From positions 199,733-263,732 of the forward strand of contig NZ_JAEUGD010000058.1 in the NCBI RefSeq assembly GCF_016775155.1: a DNA stretch of 64,000 bases, written 5' to 3'. This document shows, piece after piece, positions 1-9,218 of this stretch (positions within the stretch are counted from its first letter, which is position 1; every line of letters starts with the position of its first letter). Under the pieces are notes generated by a model. The model saw only the letters and a list, made by a program, of their open reading frames with translations, had not been told where the DNA came from and searched no databases. The stretch is from Fulvivirga marina. GTDB taxonomy: Bacteria; Bacteroidota; Bacteroidia; Cytophagales; Cyclobacteriaceae. The translations under genes were made by a program, and so were the position numbers.

Positions 1-536
1 CCAAAATTAAATACCGAACGTCCCATATTCTTCATTCCTGAAGAAGCTCCACGAAGTAAGAATACTGAAAATAGAATGATCAACCCAAAAGGTATTAACC
101 ATCCTAAGATATTGGGTAGCCACTCCGTTTCTTCTTTGTATATTACCGTAAGGTGGTCAGCTTTAGGTTTTCCTTCCTGGGCAGTTTCCATATCTTGGTG
201 AAAAACCTCTACTGAACCTATGTTGAAATAATAGTGAGGTCCATTCAACAGTTTTTTACCCATAAAATTTTTTGCTGCATCGTTGTACTCTACCTTATCC
301 AGACTTTCTGACTTTATATATACCTGGACCTTACGTTCGTTAATCACCTCTACCCTACTTACATCTCCACTAAGTAGCATCTGCTGCTCAAAGCGCTTCC
401 AGGTTATAACTTTTTCACTGCCACCATTGTAAAGTAAAAGAATGGCCATCACCATGAAGAATAAGACATACACCCACCTAGAGAGGCCCGTTGGGAGTTT
501 TCGTTGATTGAGTTTTTTTTGATTTTTCCTAGCCAT
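1..536 (-). CDS. ftsH: ATP-dependent zinc metalloprotease FtsH, N-terminal part (cut by window edge)
   Basis: FtsH is a membrane-anchored AAA+ protease that degrades misfolded membrane proteins and some regulators. Only the first ~178 codons lie in the window; the AAA and protease domains would lie beyond base 1. Visible: a basic start (MARKNQKKLNQRK), a first membrane helix at about residues 21-37, a periplasmic FtsH_ext-like domain at about 40-125, a second membrane helix at about 143-161, then the LLRGASSGMKNMGRSVFNFG stretch that in FtsH leads into the AAA module. The topology and this junction are what identify it. The ATG at 536-534 opens the frame. It is divergent from the gene at 1188, and a Crp/Fnr-like dyad lies 82-95 bases upstream. 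Identification by topology and junction, not by catalytic motifs. Confidence 0.85.
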   Translation of the reverse strand, partial: MARKNQKKLNQRKLPTGLSRWVYVLFFMVMAILLLYNGGSEKVITWKRFEQQMLLSGDVSRVEVINERKVQVYIKSESLDKVEYNDAAKNFMGKKLLNGPHYYFNIGSVEVFHQDMETAQEGKPKADHLTVIYKEETEWLPNILGWLIPFGLIILFSVFLLRGASSGMKNMGRSVFNF

Positions 537-617
537 GACTATAGAGGCTTACAGCAATACCTCGTAAAAGGTAGGTCACAAATAACTATTAATAAATGAC
601 TTGCATCAATAACCCAT

Positions 618-631
618 TTGATTCAAATCAT
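618..631. promoter_or_regulatory. Putative Crp/Fnr-type operator TTGATTCAAATCAT
   Basis: The site reads TTGAT-TCAA-ATCAT, 13 of 14 positions of the classical Fnr box TTGAT-N4-ATCAA. It lies 82-95 bases upstream of the ftsH start codon, in the divergent region. The same core, TGAT-N4-ATCA, recurs at 15552, 19057, 37654 and 49165. Function is inferred from form and recurrence. Confidence 0.4.
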
Positions 632-782
632 TGCTATTTTCAAAGTAATCCAAAAATTATAAGTGCACCCGAAGTAGACTATATCAAACATCCGTAAAAG
701 TCCCTGGAGCTTGACTGAGTATTGCCTAATCAAAGTACCTCAACATGATAAAATTTGTCTATGACAAAGATTTTTGCCTCTG

Positions 783-796
783 ACGATCAAGGTCAT
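783..796. promoter_or_regulatory. Weak match to the ATGAT-N4-ATCAT dyad
   Basis: The sequence ACGAT-CAAG-GTCAT matches the recurring dyad with C for T in the left arm and the G/A variant in the right arm. The overlapping reading TGAC-N7-GTCA (781-795) is also symmetric. It lies upstream of the short frame at 947 and the baeRF gene at 1188. Confidence 0.2.
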
Positions 797-946
797 TTCT
801 GAAAAGCCATACTTCCACTATTTTTCTTTAGAATATTGATCGCTTTCGATGCTATACTATATCATGCGATGTAGGAGTATAGATTTTGGGCATGGGTTTA
901 ATTTTAATGCGAAATGATTTCCGCAGAATGTTAGAACCCAAAGCCA

Positions 947-1129
947 TTGATAGATTTAGTCCTGAGGCTTTCGGATCGTTTTATCAAAAACAACGACTCC
1001 ACTTATTCTTTTGAAAACAGTTTCTCGATGATAACCTCATTATTTGGAGACAATGTTTATCGTTACAAGAGAATTCCTGAGGATGTATATCTCCGAACTA
1101 AAACCAAGGCCTGGATGGGTAAAACCTAG
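947..1129 (+). CDS. Doubtful small ORF, possible KTSC-like fragment
   Basis: A 60-codon frame that must start at TTG; the first internal ATG leaves only about 34 residues. The segment GDNVYRYKRIPEDVYLRTK resembles the C-terminal half of KTSC-domain proteins, where a G-x-VYRY-x-x-VP-x-x-VY pattern is common, but the expected SKG-x-FN ending is missing and a stop follows directly. It may be a decayed remnant or chance. No ribosome-binding site is evident. I report it only because the segment is protein-like. Confidence 0.2.
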   Translation: MIDLVLRLSDRFIKNNDSTYSFENSFSMITSLFGDNVYRYKRIPEDVYLRTKTKAWMGKT

Positions 1130-1187
1130 GTTTAAATAAACTTATTTCGGGCTCATTTAATGACAAAATTCAAGAAACCTCGTAGCC

Positions 1188-2327
1188 ATGACCACCATTA
1201 CAAAGCAAGAGGTAAGGAAACTTGCAGAAATTCATGCTAACCATTGCATTTCCATTTACTTACCTACATACGAATCAGGTGAAGCAGTACTAAAAAAAGA
1301 AAATCAACTACAGTTAAAGAACCAGCTTAAAGATGTGAAAAACAAACTTATAGATCTACGTATCAATGAGGCTGCAGTTACTAAATTAGTTCAACCTATC
1401 GAATCACTTTTAGAGGATGTAACCTTCTGGAAATATCAATCTGAGGGATTGGCTCTATTCCTCTCGAATGACCATTTCTATAAGTACACTTTACCACTAA
1501 ATTTTACTCCTTTCAACTATGTGTCTCACGAATTTTATCTTGAGCCACTATTGCCTATGTTTATCGACGACCACAAGTTCTTCATTCTCGCTCTGGAACT
1601 TCAGCGGGTCAAGTTATACGAGGGAAACCTATATGGTATTACCGAAGTGGCGGTTGATGAATATATTCCATCGCACTTGGAGGAAGTTGTAGGGTCTGAT
1701 TATGAGCAAAAAAGCTTCCAGTTAAAAAGTCAAAAACAAGGAGTGGCCACTTTTCATGGTCATGGAGAAGGTAAGGAAGATTTTAAAGATGAAATGAATC
1801 GTTTTTTCAGAGCTATCAATAAAGGCCTCATGAAAAAGCTTAATAATGAAAGTGCGCCCTTGCTGGTCGCATGCCTTGACTATATGTTTCCCATATATAA
1901 AAAAGTAAATCAATATCCTCATTTGATGCCACAACCTATCTCATGTCACCCTTCCGACCTTAATGACCTTGATCTAAATAAAGCGGCCCTGAAAATTATG
2001 GAGCCCTACTTCAATAAAACAAGGGATAGTAAACTGGCTCTTTTCAAGCAATATGAAGATACTGTCCGGACATCCAGCAACATTAAAGACATCGTACGCG
2101 CTTCACTGGATGGTAAAATTGATACCCTGTTCGTTGAAAAAGACGTAAACATCTGGGGCGTATATGACCCTGATAAAACTAGTGTAAAGATCGAAACCGA
2201 GAAATTAACACATAATGTATCTTTAAACAACCTGGCTGCAGTTCAGGTATTTTTACAAGGAGGTAATGTTTATCTCATGGACAAAGATGAGCTACAGTCG
2301 ACCACTTGCGCCTTATATCGATATTAA
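1188..2327 (+). CDS. baeRF-type (bacterial eRF1-like) protein
   Basis: A 379-residue soluble protein resembling the bacterial archaeo-eukaryotic release factor families (baeRF family 3/7 type). Signs are the N-terminal CISIYLPTYESGE stretch (residues about 20-32), typical of these families, and the central FHGHGEGKEDFKDEMNRFFR stretch followed by PLLVACLDY. These families are related to eRF1/pelota domains and have been proposed to act on ribosomes under stress; no activity is proven that I know of. No GGQ motif was seen, so peptidyl-tRNA hydrolysis as in eRF1 is not expected. It precedes ion transporters in a stress-type block, about 200 bases before the antiporter gene. The ATG at 1188 directly precedes the family's usual start. 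Family call fairly sure, role unknown. Confidence 0.65.
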   Translation: MTTITKQEVRKLAEIHANHCISIYLPTYESGEAVLKKENQLQLKNQLKDVKNKLIDLRINEAAVTKLVQPIESLLEDVTFWKYQSEGLALFLSNDHFYKYTLPLNFTPFNYVSHEFYLEPLLPMFIDDHKFFILALELQRVKLYEGNLYGITEVAVDEYIPSHLEEVVGSDYEQKSFQLKSQKQGVATFHGHGEGKEDFKDEMNRFFRAINKGLMKKLNNESAPLLVACLDYMFPIYKKVNQYPHLMPQPISCHPSDLNDLDLNKAALKIMEPYFNKTRDSKLALFKQYEDTVRTSSNIKDIVRASLDGKIDTLFVEKDVNIWGVYDPDKTSVKIETEKLTHNVSLNNLAAVQVFLQGGNVYLMDKDELQSTTCALYRY

Positions 2328-2536
2328 ATGAAGTCAACATTGCCTAAAAGCAAAAAAGAGGAAACCACTTTCAAGTTGAGTGAAACTCTTGCCCCATCGG
2401 TTTTCAACTCTTCCTGATCAGGGTATTAATCATTCTCTTGATTGTTTTTCATCAATATCATATTCAGTCCGGTACATTTTAACTTAAATATCAACCAACA
2501 AAAGTTGAGAGGAGATGATAATGTAAAAATAATTAT
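2328..2536. other. Intergenic region before the antiporter gene
   Basis: About 210 bases with the perfect palindrome CCTGATCAGG at 2413-2422 and a TTGAT...ATCAA pair with seven-base spacing at 2439-2455. A purine-rich GAGAGGAGATGA lies about 20 bases before the next start, too far to be a normal ribosome-binding site. Probably contains the promoter of the antiporter-ATPase pair. Confidence 0.3.
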
Positions 2537-3703
2537 ATGAGCATTTACATATTTTTAAGTATTTGTTTCCTGTTGATATTTCTGCTTGCCCCTTTGGTTG
2601 AAAAGGCCAGAGTGCCCTGGATCTTTGCAGCATTACTTGTTGGCATCGCCCTGGCAATATACGACCCTAATCCAACTGTAAAAACCAATCCGGCTTTCCT
2701 TATGCTTTCTGAGCTAGGCATGTATTTTCTTCTCTTTATTATAGGTTTGGAAATTGACCTGAGTGAAGTCAAAAAACTTGGTAAGCTTATCTTTAAAACT
2801 ACTTTCGTTACTATAACTCTTGCCACGCTATTTGGCAGCACATTCATCCACTTTACCTTTGGTACACCTTGGTTGCCTTCCATATTGGTAGCTATGTCTT
2901 TCGGTACAGTGGGTGAAGCCATACTTGTACCCATACTAGATGAGTTCAATGTTATTCACACACAGCTAGGACAAACGATCATAGGTGTGGCAACGCTTGA
3001 CGATATTGTTGAGTTGGTGGCCCTAATTTGGTTAAGTGTATTGTTAGGTATAGAAGGTGATATTCACACGAGCATTGGACAGGAGGTGATTGCTTTTGTT
3101 TTACTCATTGTTTTAACAATAGTGTTATTTGCAATCAAAAGATTCATCCCTAAAATCAAAATACCTGACTATCCGGGTATCATCCTTTGTTTTATGCTAA
3201 TTCTTTTCTTCACCTACGTTGGCATAGGTGAACTGGCAGGCATGGAAGCTCTGGCTGCCATTCTTGCAGGTGTTAGTATCAAACATTTTGTTACTCCTGA
3301 ACAACTTGAACTTCTAAAAACACATACCAAGTTACTCACTTATGGTTTTTTAGCCCCTATATTTTTTCTCCAGATTGGCATGGAAATAAATATTCACTAC
3401 CTGATCACCAACTTCTGGCTAGTTATTCTGATTACCCTCATCTCAAAATTGGCCAAATTATTGGGTAGTTGGTGGTCTGCCAGAAAAGAATTAGGTGTTA
3501 AGAAGTCCTTACTCATGGGTATAGCACTTTCTGTTCGTTTCAGCACAAGCATAGTCATCATTACAGTGCTTTACCAAAACCACCTAATAGGAGACTATCT
3601 GTTTTCTATTCTGATTGCCTCTAGTATATTATTTAAGTTCATCGTGCCTCCGCTGTTTGCTAACCTGCTGGCAAAATGGAATGTAGCTCTCAAACCCGAA
3701 TAA
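2537..3703 (+). CDS. Cation/proton antiporter, CPA2 (Kef/NapA-like) family
   Basis: A 388-residue inner-membrane protein with about 11-12 hydrophobic segments and no large soluble tail. It starts with a membrane helix and shows the CPA2 pattern: a GLEIDLSEVKK segment near residue 70, ATLDDIVELVALIWLSVLLG near 150 (two adjacent acidic residues in the ion-binding region), and ALAAILAGVSIK near 240. It lacks the C-terminal TrkA-N/RCK domain of KefB/KefC, so it is more like a bare NapA-type exchanger. Likely exchanges Na+ or K+ for protons. It sits one base before the P-type ATPase start, so the two are surely cotranscribed and probably act together in ion homeostasis. Confidence 0.85.
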   Translation: MSIYIFLSICFLLIFLLAPLVEKARVPWIFAALLVGIALAIYDPNPTVKTNPAFLMLSELGMYFLLFIIGLEIDLSEVKKLGKLIFKTTFVTITLATLFGSTFIHFTFGTPWLPSILVAMSFGTVGEAILVPILDEFNVIHTQLGQTIIGVATLDDIVELVALIWLSVLLGIEGDIHTSIGQEVIAFVLLIVLTIVLFAIKRFIPKIKIPDYPGIILCFMLILFFTYVGIGELAGMEALAAILAGVSIKHFVTPEQLELLKTHTKLLTYGFLAPIFFLQIGMEINIHYLITNFWLVILITLISKLAKLLGSWWSARKELGVKKSLLMGIALSVRFSTSIVIITVLYQNHLIGDYLFSILIASSILFKFIVPPLFANLLAKWNVALKPE

Positions 3704-3704
3704 T

Positions 3705-6278
3705 ATGGAACAGCACTTAGACACTATTGAACCCAAGACAGTATCAAACGGGCTAACTACTAAAGAAGCCAGAAAAAGGTTGCTCCAAACAGGCCGCAAT
3801 GAATTACTCCGTACCGCCAGAGTCAACCCGTTAAAGATATTGTTATCACAATTCACGTCTCCTCTTATACTAGTACTGATCGCTGCAGCCTTTATCTCAC
3901 TGGCTGTTGGTTTCTTTCCCGGGCAAGACTCCAATACTGTAGATGCCTTATTAATACTTATTATCGTATTTCTATCAGGTGTTTTTGGGTTCATCCAGGA
4001 TTATGAAGCAGAAAAAACAATTGAGGCTTTGCAAAAAATGGCAGTGCCTAAAGCTCGTGTAATCCGAGATGGAAAAGAAACAGAGATTCTATCAGCTGAA
4101 GTTGTACCAGGTGATTTGCTACTACTTGAACCGGGTGACATGGTAACGGCCGACTGCCAACTATTGGAAACTTTTCACCTCCAAGTTGATGAATCTGTAC
4201 TTACCGGAGAATCGATAGCCATACATAAACAAATAGAAGATGCTGTATTTGCCAATACTTATGTAACTGAGGGTAATGCGAAAGCACTGGTAGAAAAAAC
4301 AGGTATGGCTACGCGTATTGGAAAGGTAGCTTCCAAACTTCAGGAAATGGAGGAGAAAAAGTCTTCTTTTCAAAGAGAACTGGGAAGGCTCGGTAAAAAC
4401 ATGTCCATGCTCACCCTGATAATAGGCATCGCTATTGCCGTTATAGGCTTTTTTAAATTCGGTTTTTACAATGCCTTACTCACGGCCATCTCACTTGCGG
4501 TAGCTGCCATCCCTGAAGGGCTACCGGCTGTTGTAGTACTGGCTCTAGCTGTTGGTGCAAGAGCCATGGTCAGAAAAAACGCACTGATTAGAAAGCTGTC
4601 CATTGTAGAATCAGTTGGCGCTGCTAATGTGATCTGTACAGACAAAACAGGTACGCTAACTCAAAATGAAATGACCGTGGTCAAACTGTATTATGATGGC
4701 AAGCAACTGTCCATAACAGCAGATATGGAAGAGTTACCTTCAGGCTCCCCTACCCTCAAACACCTCCTTAAATGCGGTATTTTATGCAATAATTCATCAA
4801 TGAATGTAAATGAGGATGGGGAAAGGCAATATTTTGGAGAGCAAACAGAAATAGCGCTGCGCAAAGTCAGTGAGAAATACCTGGCCAAAGAGCATGCAAG
4901 GAATTTCAAAAAGGTCAACGAAATCTCCTTTAGCTCTGAGCGGAAAATGATGTCAGTGGTTATGGTGGATGAAACCGAACATTATATCGCTTTTACAAAG
5001 GGTGCTCCTGAAGTGCTTCTGCAGAAATGTGATCGCATTGCAGTAAATGGTGAGGTACTGGATCTCACAAAGGAACTGAAACAGGAATTGATGGATGAAA
5101 ATGCTCGAATGGCTAAAGATGCGTTACGCGTACTGGGCTTCGCTTATAAGCCCACAAAAGATATTACGGATGGGGTTGAAGAAAATTTAATATGGATAGG
5201 GTTACAAGGTATGATAGACCCGCCAAGAGAAGAGGTAAAACAGGCGTTATTCGAATGTAAAACTGCAGGCATACGAGTGGTTATGATCACAGGTGACAAC
5301 CCCATGACCGCAGGTGCCATAGCCAGGCAGGTAGGATTAGACAGTGCTGGAGAAATAGACGGCGCTCATCTAGATAAAATGAAGGATGAAGAGATTGAAG
5401 CAAAACTAAATCAAAACATAAACATTTTTGCACGAACCAATCCATTCCATAAACTACGGATACTGGAAGCGTTAGAAAAAAACAACAATGTAGCCATGAC
5501 CGGTGATGGTGTGAATGATGCCTTGGCCATAAAAAAAGCTAGTGTGGGCATTTCTATGGGCAAGAAGGGAACAGAGGTAGCTAAACAGGCTAGTGATATT
5601 GTGTTACTGGATGATAATTTCAGCACCATTAAGGAAGCTATAAAAGAAGGACGTACTATTTTCAACAACATCAGAAAGTTCATCAACTATTTACTTACCT
5701 GCAACTTTGCAGAAGTCGCTGTCATCTTCCTCTCTACCATTTTCTTTTCACTTGAAGATCCTATCTTATTTCCCGTGCAACTACTCTGGGTCAATCTGTT
5801 GACTGATGGATTGGTGGCCTTGGCCCTTGGCGTAGATCCTCCTGCCAGTAATATAATGAAACTGAACCCCAGGAAAAGGAATGAACCTATTATAAACAAG
5901 CAATTGGGTTGGCTAATAGGAGCTATAGGCATCAAGAAAACAGCTATTTTGCTGCTTACATTTTTCATCGTAATGCAATACGATGTTGAAAAAGCCAGAA
6001 CGGCACTTTTTACCGGATTTATATTGTATGAATTTGTACGTATTGGTTCAATCCGCTATATGGAAAAGCTCACCTGGTTTTCTAATAAATGGTTGCTGTT
6101 TTCATTATTTGGTTCTTTACTACTACAACTATTAATCATCTATACACCTCTCAATCAGTTCTTTTATGTAGAGCCGCTAATGTGGCAGGAGTGGGGAATA
6201 TTACTGGGGGGTTGTATTGTTGGATTTGTGTTTGCGCTACCCATTACCAGAATAATCGTAAAATGGATACCTGATTAA
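3705..6278 (+). CDS. Cation-transporting P-type ATPase (P2A, Ca2+ type)
   Basis: An 857-residue inner-membrane ATPase of the P2 family, most like Ca2+-transporting bacterial enzymes. Visible motifs: N-terminal cation-ATPase domain, TGES actuator loop at 167-170, PEGL in membrane helix 4 at 270-273, phosphorylation motif DKTGT with D313, KGAPE in the nucleotide-binding domain, and the hinge motif TGDGVND at 599-605. A C-terminal bundle of hydrophobic helices (about 660-850) completes the fold. Length fits P2A pumps (850-900 residues). The helix-4 sequence AAIPEGLP fits Ca2+ or Na+/K+-like P2 pumps rather than heavy-metal P1B pumps, and no N-terminal CxxC is present. Substrate is inferred, with Ca2+ most probable. 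It follows the antiporter with one base between. Confidence 0.9.
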   Translation: MEQHLDTIEPKTVSNGLTTKEARKRLLQTGRNELLRTARVNPLKILLSQFTSPLILVLIAAAFISLAVGFFPGQDSNTVDALLILIIVFLSGVFGFIQDYEAEKTIEALQKMAVPKARVIRDGKETEILSAEVVPGDLLLLEPGDMVTADCQLLETFHLQVDESVLTGESIAIHKQIEDAVFANTYVTEGNAKALVEKTGMATRIGKVASKLQEMEEKKSSFQRELGRLGKNMSMLTLIIGIAIAVIGFFKFGFYNALLTAISLAVAAIPEGLPAVVVLALAVGARAMVRKNALIRKLSIVESVGAANVICTDKTGTLTQNEMTVVKLYYDGKQLSITADMEELPSGSPTLKHLLKCGILCNNSSMNVNEDGERQYFGEQTEIALRKVSEKYLAKEHARNFKKVNEISFSSERKMMSVVMVDETEHYIAFTKGAPEVLLQKCDRIAVNGEVLDLTKELKQELMDENARMAKDALRVLGFAYKPTKDITDGVEENLIWIGLQGMIDPPREEVKQALFECKTAGIRVVMITGDNPMTAGAIARQVGLDSAGEIDGAHLDKMKDEEIEAKLNQNINIFARTNPFHKLRILEALEKNNNVAMTGDGVNDALAIKKASVGISMGKKGTEVAKQASDIVLLDDNFSTIKEAIKEGRTIFNNIRKFINYLLTCNFAEVAVIFLSTIFFSLEDPILFPVQLLWVNLLTDGLVALALGVDPPASNIMKLNPRKRNEPIINKQLGWLIGAIGIKKTAILLLTFFIVMQYDVEKARTALFTGFILYEFVRIGSIRYMEKLTWFSNKWLLFSLFGSLLLQLLIIYTPLNQFFYVEPLMWQEWGILLGGCIVGFVFALPITRIIVKWIPD

Positions 6279-6365
6279 AAAATTTATCATGAGAAATATG
6301 ACAGCTATTATCTGATGAGGGGGTCTCTCACACTGATAAAGGTACCATCGGCCCTGAAAGCACCT

Positions 6366-6389
6366 CAGCCTATCATTGAGGCTGTTTTT
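6366..6389 (+). terminator. Rho-independent terminator after the ATPase gene
   Basis: CAGCCT (6366-6371) pairs with AGGCTG (6379-6384) across a seven-base loop, followed by a run of five T. It ends at the last base of the convergent ACP gene, so it would stop + strand transcription before antisense reading into the dehydrogenase operon. Confidence 0.6.
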
Positions 6390-6640
6390 CAAGTTCTTAC
6401 ACTCAAATAGTTCATAAGGTCATCCAACGTACTGATCTTACCATAGTCCTCCTCCGGGGTTTCAATCCCTAGTTTCTCATCAAGAGCAACAATGAAGCTC
6501 AGGTAATCAAAGGAATCAATATCAAGCGCCTCCCTAATGTTTTCATCTGGCCGTAGTTTTTCAGGTTCTGCATCGGGGGCAATGCTTTTTAGCAATTGAA
6601 AAAGTAATTTCTTCAAGTCTTCTTTAGTCATGGCTGTCAT
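6389..6640 (-). CDS. Acyl carrier protein-like protein at end of PDH operon
   Basis: An 83-residue acidic protein of the ACP/PP-binding family. The phosphopantetheine serine is S43 in ALDIDSFDYLSF, with Phe in place of the more usual Leu after Ser; the helical pattern and length match ACP. It would carry an acyl chain as a thioester. The start codon overlaps the E2 stop as ATGA, so it is translationally coupled to E2; an alternative start is M4. It is unlikely to be the housekeeping fatty-acid ACP, since no fab genes lie nearby. Its partner in a pyruvate dehydrogenase operon is unknown. Fold is sure; role is open. Confidence 0.85.
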   Translation of the reverse strand: MTAMTKEDLKKLLFQLLKSIAPDAEPEKLRPDENIREALDIDSFDYLSFIVALDEKLGIETPEEDYGKISTLDDLMNYLSVRT

Positions 6641-7806
6641 AGTACTTCAGGGTTTAATAATTGCTGTCTTAATGCCTTAAGAAAACGGTCTCCTGTATGC
6701 CCATCAGTTGCCCTATGATCAGCAGCCAGCGTTATAGACAAGACAGGTCGAATTCCTAACATGTCATTTTCCACCCAAGGCTCATTTTTTATGGAGCCCA
6801 AACCTATCAGTGCTACCTGAGGGGGATAGATCACACCATAAACCCGGTCTGCGCCACCTTCTCCCAAGGATGTGATGGAGACAGTACCATCGCTGATCTC
6901 GGAACTTCTCAGTTTGAAACTTCTCGCCCGTGGTATCAGGTTATTTAATGTTTCCATAATCTCTTCTATACTTTTCCGGTCTGCCTGACGGACCGCAGGG
7001 ACAACTATACCTCCGGTTCTAAGCGAAATAACCAGCCCCGGGTTGATCTCTGGTTTCTTCACCAAACCATTTTCCCAAGTAGCATTCAGGTCCGGTACTT
7101 GTTGTAAAGCTTTAGCTACAGCTTTAATGAGTAGAGCGATCGGTAAAATACGTTCCTTTACCTGGCGCTGTTTATTCCTTTCTGCCAGCCAATCCAGTGA
7201 TTTACTCATATCCACTTTTATTTCGAGATAATAATGCGGTATTTCCCTATTGGATTTAGTCATGGCTGCCGCAATGGCTTCTCTGAAATTAGTCGTAGTC
7301 CCCGGCTTCTCTTCTGTAGATTTTGGCTGTTCTTCTTCTTGAGAAATAGCCTTTTCAATATCTTCTTTTACTATGGCTCCCTTTTCGCCACTTCCCTTAA
7401 TCACAGTATAATCAACATGGTTTTCTTCGGCCATCTTCCTGGCCAATGGTGAAATCTTGATCCTGTGATGCTCAACAACAGGGGAAACTACATGGGGAAC
7501 GGGTTCCCTTCTTGTTTCATGCATCTTTTCAGGTTTTTCATGAACCACAGCCTCCTCTCGCTCTTCTCCACCCACAGGATTAATAAGCGCCATAACCGTT
7601 CCAACAGGTACTTTTTCATCTTCTTTAATAAGAAGCTTTTCCACAACCCCTTCATCAAAGCATTCTACTTCTATAATACCTTTTTGTGTTTCCACATCGG
7701 CTATGATATCGCCATGTTCTATATAATCTCCTGGTTCAATGTGCCACTCTCGCAATGTACCGGCTTCCATATCAGCTCCCAGGCTGGGCATTGTAAACTC
7801 AATCAT
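6637..7806 (-). CDS. pdhC: Dihydrolipoamide acetyltransferase E2 of pyruvate dehydrogenase complex
   Basis: A 389-residue E2 component that passes acetyl groups from E1 to CoA on a swinging lipoyl arm. One lipoyl domain occupies residues 1-78, with K42 in [12 protein letters not shown] as the lipoylation site. A peripheral subunit-binding domain lies at about 115-150 ([12 protein letters not shown] to [11 protein letters not shown]). The CoA-acyltransferase core runs from about 170 and ends with [14 protein letters not shown], holding the catalytic His and Asp. One lipoyl domain and a modest length fit Bacteroidota E2s. The stop overlaps the ACP start, and the start overlaps the E1beta stop by four bases. 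No E3 lipoamide dehydrogenase gene is in the window, so E3 must come from elsewhere. Confidence 0.93.
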   Translation of the reverse strand: MIEFTMPSLGADMEAGTLREWHIEPGDYIEHGDIIADVETQKGIIEVECFDEGVVEKLLIKEDEKVPVGTVMALINPVGGEEREEAVVHEKPEKMHETRREPVPHVVSPVVEHHRIKISPLARKMAEENHVDYTVIKGSGEKGAIVKEDIEKAISQEEEQPKSTEEKPGTTTNFREAIAAAMTKSNREIPHYYLEIKVDMSKSLDWLAERNKQRQVKERILPIALLIKAVAKALQQVPDLNATWENGLVKKPEINPGLVISLRTGGIVVPAVRQADRKSIEEIMETLNNLIPRARSFKLRSSEISDGTVSITSLGEGGADRVYGVIYPPQVALIGLGSIKNEPWVENDMLGIRPVLSITLAADHRATDGHTGDRFLKALRQQLLNPEVL

Positions 7807-8798
7807 TTTCCTACCATTTTTTTGACCTTATCAACTATATCTTCAGTTTGGGGTATGGAAGCATCCTCGAGGTGTTTGGGGTAAGGTATAGGTACTTCTG
7901 CACCACATAACCTCTCCACTGGAGCATCAAGTTCGTAAAAAGCATGCTCCATAATCAAAGCTGTAACCTCGGCAGCAACACCTACAGATTTCCATGCTTC
8001 TTCTATGATCAGAACACGGTGGGTCTTGGTTACTGTAGCCCGGATAGCATCAATATCAAGTGGCCTTAAAACTCTTAAGTCCAGTACTTCCGTATCTATA
8101 CCTACTCCCATCAATTTTTCAGCAGCTTCTAAAGCTTTGTAGACCCCGGCGCCATAAGTGATTATCGAAAGGTTTTTACCTCCTCTTCTGACTTTGGCTT
8201 TTTTGATATCACGGACTATCTGGTCTTCATGGATTTCACTTTCATGGTTGAGCATAGCGGTATACTCAAAAATCACAACAGGGTCAAGTTCTTGCAGAGC
8301 CATTCCCAACATATACCTGGCGTCTTCGTGTGTGCCTACTGATAATACTTTCAACCCGGCAATGTGTGCAAAAATTGGTTCCCAACTATGCGAGTGCTGT
8401 GCAGCAAGCTGGCGGCCAATACCACAACTTATGCGAATCACAACCGGCACGTTCAGTTGACCGCCAGACATATGCAATAAGGTGGCCGCATTGTTGACAA
8501 CCTGGTCAAGTGCCAGAAGGCTAAAGTTGACTGTCATGACCTCCACAACAGGTCGCATGCCACCCAGCGCTGCTCCTATGCCTGCACCTACAAAACCCGA
8601 CTCTGATAACGGCACATCCATGATCCTATCAGCACCAAACTCTTCCAAAAGCCCTTTACTTACTGCGAAAGCCCCTCCGTATCTTCCTACATCTTCTCCC
8701 ATGAGAAAAACCTTATCGTTCTTCCTCATGGCCTCCTCAAGACCTTGTCTCAAGGCATCGCGATAGGTGATTTTTTCTATGGTTTGTTGTTCATGCAT
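7803..8798 (-). CDS. pdhB: Pyruvate dehydrogenase E1 component, beta subunit
   Basis: A 331-residue transketolase-fold subunit that with E1alpha forms the thiamine diphosphate enzyme that decarboxylates pyruvate. Typical segments are [53 protein letters not shown] and the C-terminal [14 protein letters not shown] chose the ATG at 8798-8796 because AGGAGG stands six bases upstream (8810-8805 on the minus strand). A longer frame starting at 8822 would add eight residues of unlikely sequence. The chosen start lies inside the last codons of the VOC gene, so the two are translationally coupled. It belongs to the operon E1alpha, VOC, E1beta, E2, ACP. Confidence 0.92.
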   Translation of the reverse strand: MHEQQTIEKITYRDALRQGLEEAMRKNDKVFLMGEDVGRYGGAFAVSKGLLEEFGADRIMDVPLSESGFVGAGIGAALGGMRPVVEVMTVNFSLLALDQVVNNAATLLHMSGGQLNVPVVIRISCGIGRQLAAQHSHSWEPIFAHIAGLKVLSVGTHEDARYMLGMALQELDPVVIFEYTAMLNHESEIHEDQIVRDIKKAKVRRGGKNLSIITYGAGVYKALEAAEKLMGVGIDTEVLDLRVLRPLDIDAIRATVTKTHRVLIIEEAWKSVGVAAEVTALIMEHAFYELDAPVERLCGAEVPIPYPKHLEDASIPQTEDIVDKVKKMVGK

Positions 8799-9162
8799 TT
8801 TTATCCTCCTGAAAAACGCCAAATTTATTACCCTCAGTATCTAAACACACAGCAAGGTATCCGTAGGTAGCAATCGGCTGCTTGGCCTGAATAATTTTAC
8901 CTCCTAATTCCGATACTTTAGCCAGTGTTTTATCTATAGAATCTACTCCGATGAAATTAGTGATCCCTGTTTGTTGCTCACTTTCCCTTTTGGTAATTCC
9001 ACCCCCCAGGCTCGGCTTGCCTTTCAGGTCATTGGTCTCAATTTCACAGTACTCTACAAATCCAGGAATCTCTGTGAACTTCCAGTCAAATAATTCTTTA
9101 TAGAATGTCCGAGCTCTGTTTAGATCATCAGCCGGTATATCAAAGTGAACTAGTGTTGCCAT
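8791..9162 (-). CDS. VOC-family (glyoxalase/dioxygenase-like) protein
   Basis: A 123-residue single-module VOC protein (glyoxalase I/bleomycin-resistance fold). It shows the two beta-alpha-beta-beta-beta halves: [21 protein letters not shown] at the start and [17 protein letters not shown] with [11 protein letters not shown] at the end. Such proteins bind a metal with His and Glu residues and act on diverse small molecules; the substrate cannot be read from sequence. The ending GNKFGVFQ is common in the small VOC subfamily often annotated as predicted lactoylglutathione lyase. It lies inside the pyruvate dehydrogenase operon and its last codons overlap the E1beta start, so its expression is tied to E1. 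A role in handling a reactive by-product such as a ketoaldehyde is only a guess. Confidence 0.8.
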   Translation of the reverse strand: MATLVHFDIPADDLNRARTFYKELFDWKFTEIPGFVEYCEIETNDLKGKPSLGGGITKRESEQQTGITNFIGVDSIDKTLAKVSELGGKIIQAKQPIATYGYLAVCLDTEGNKFGVFQEDKNA

Positions 9163-9218
9163 ATTTAGTATAATTTATCATCCAAACCATTTAAAAATGA
9201 CCCTTTGCAGCTTGTCAT

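Larger units (their letters stand above)
537..1187. other. Divergent intergenic region with dyads and a doubtful small frame
   Basis: This 650-base gap separates ftsH from the baeRF gene. It holds a dyad at 618-631, a second weaker dyad at 781-796, and a short frame at 947-1129 described separately. No RNA gene was recognised. A 35-codon frame from an ATG near 909 overlaps the first part of the 947 frame, and neither shows convincing coding signs. Confidence 0.5.
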
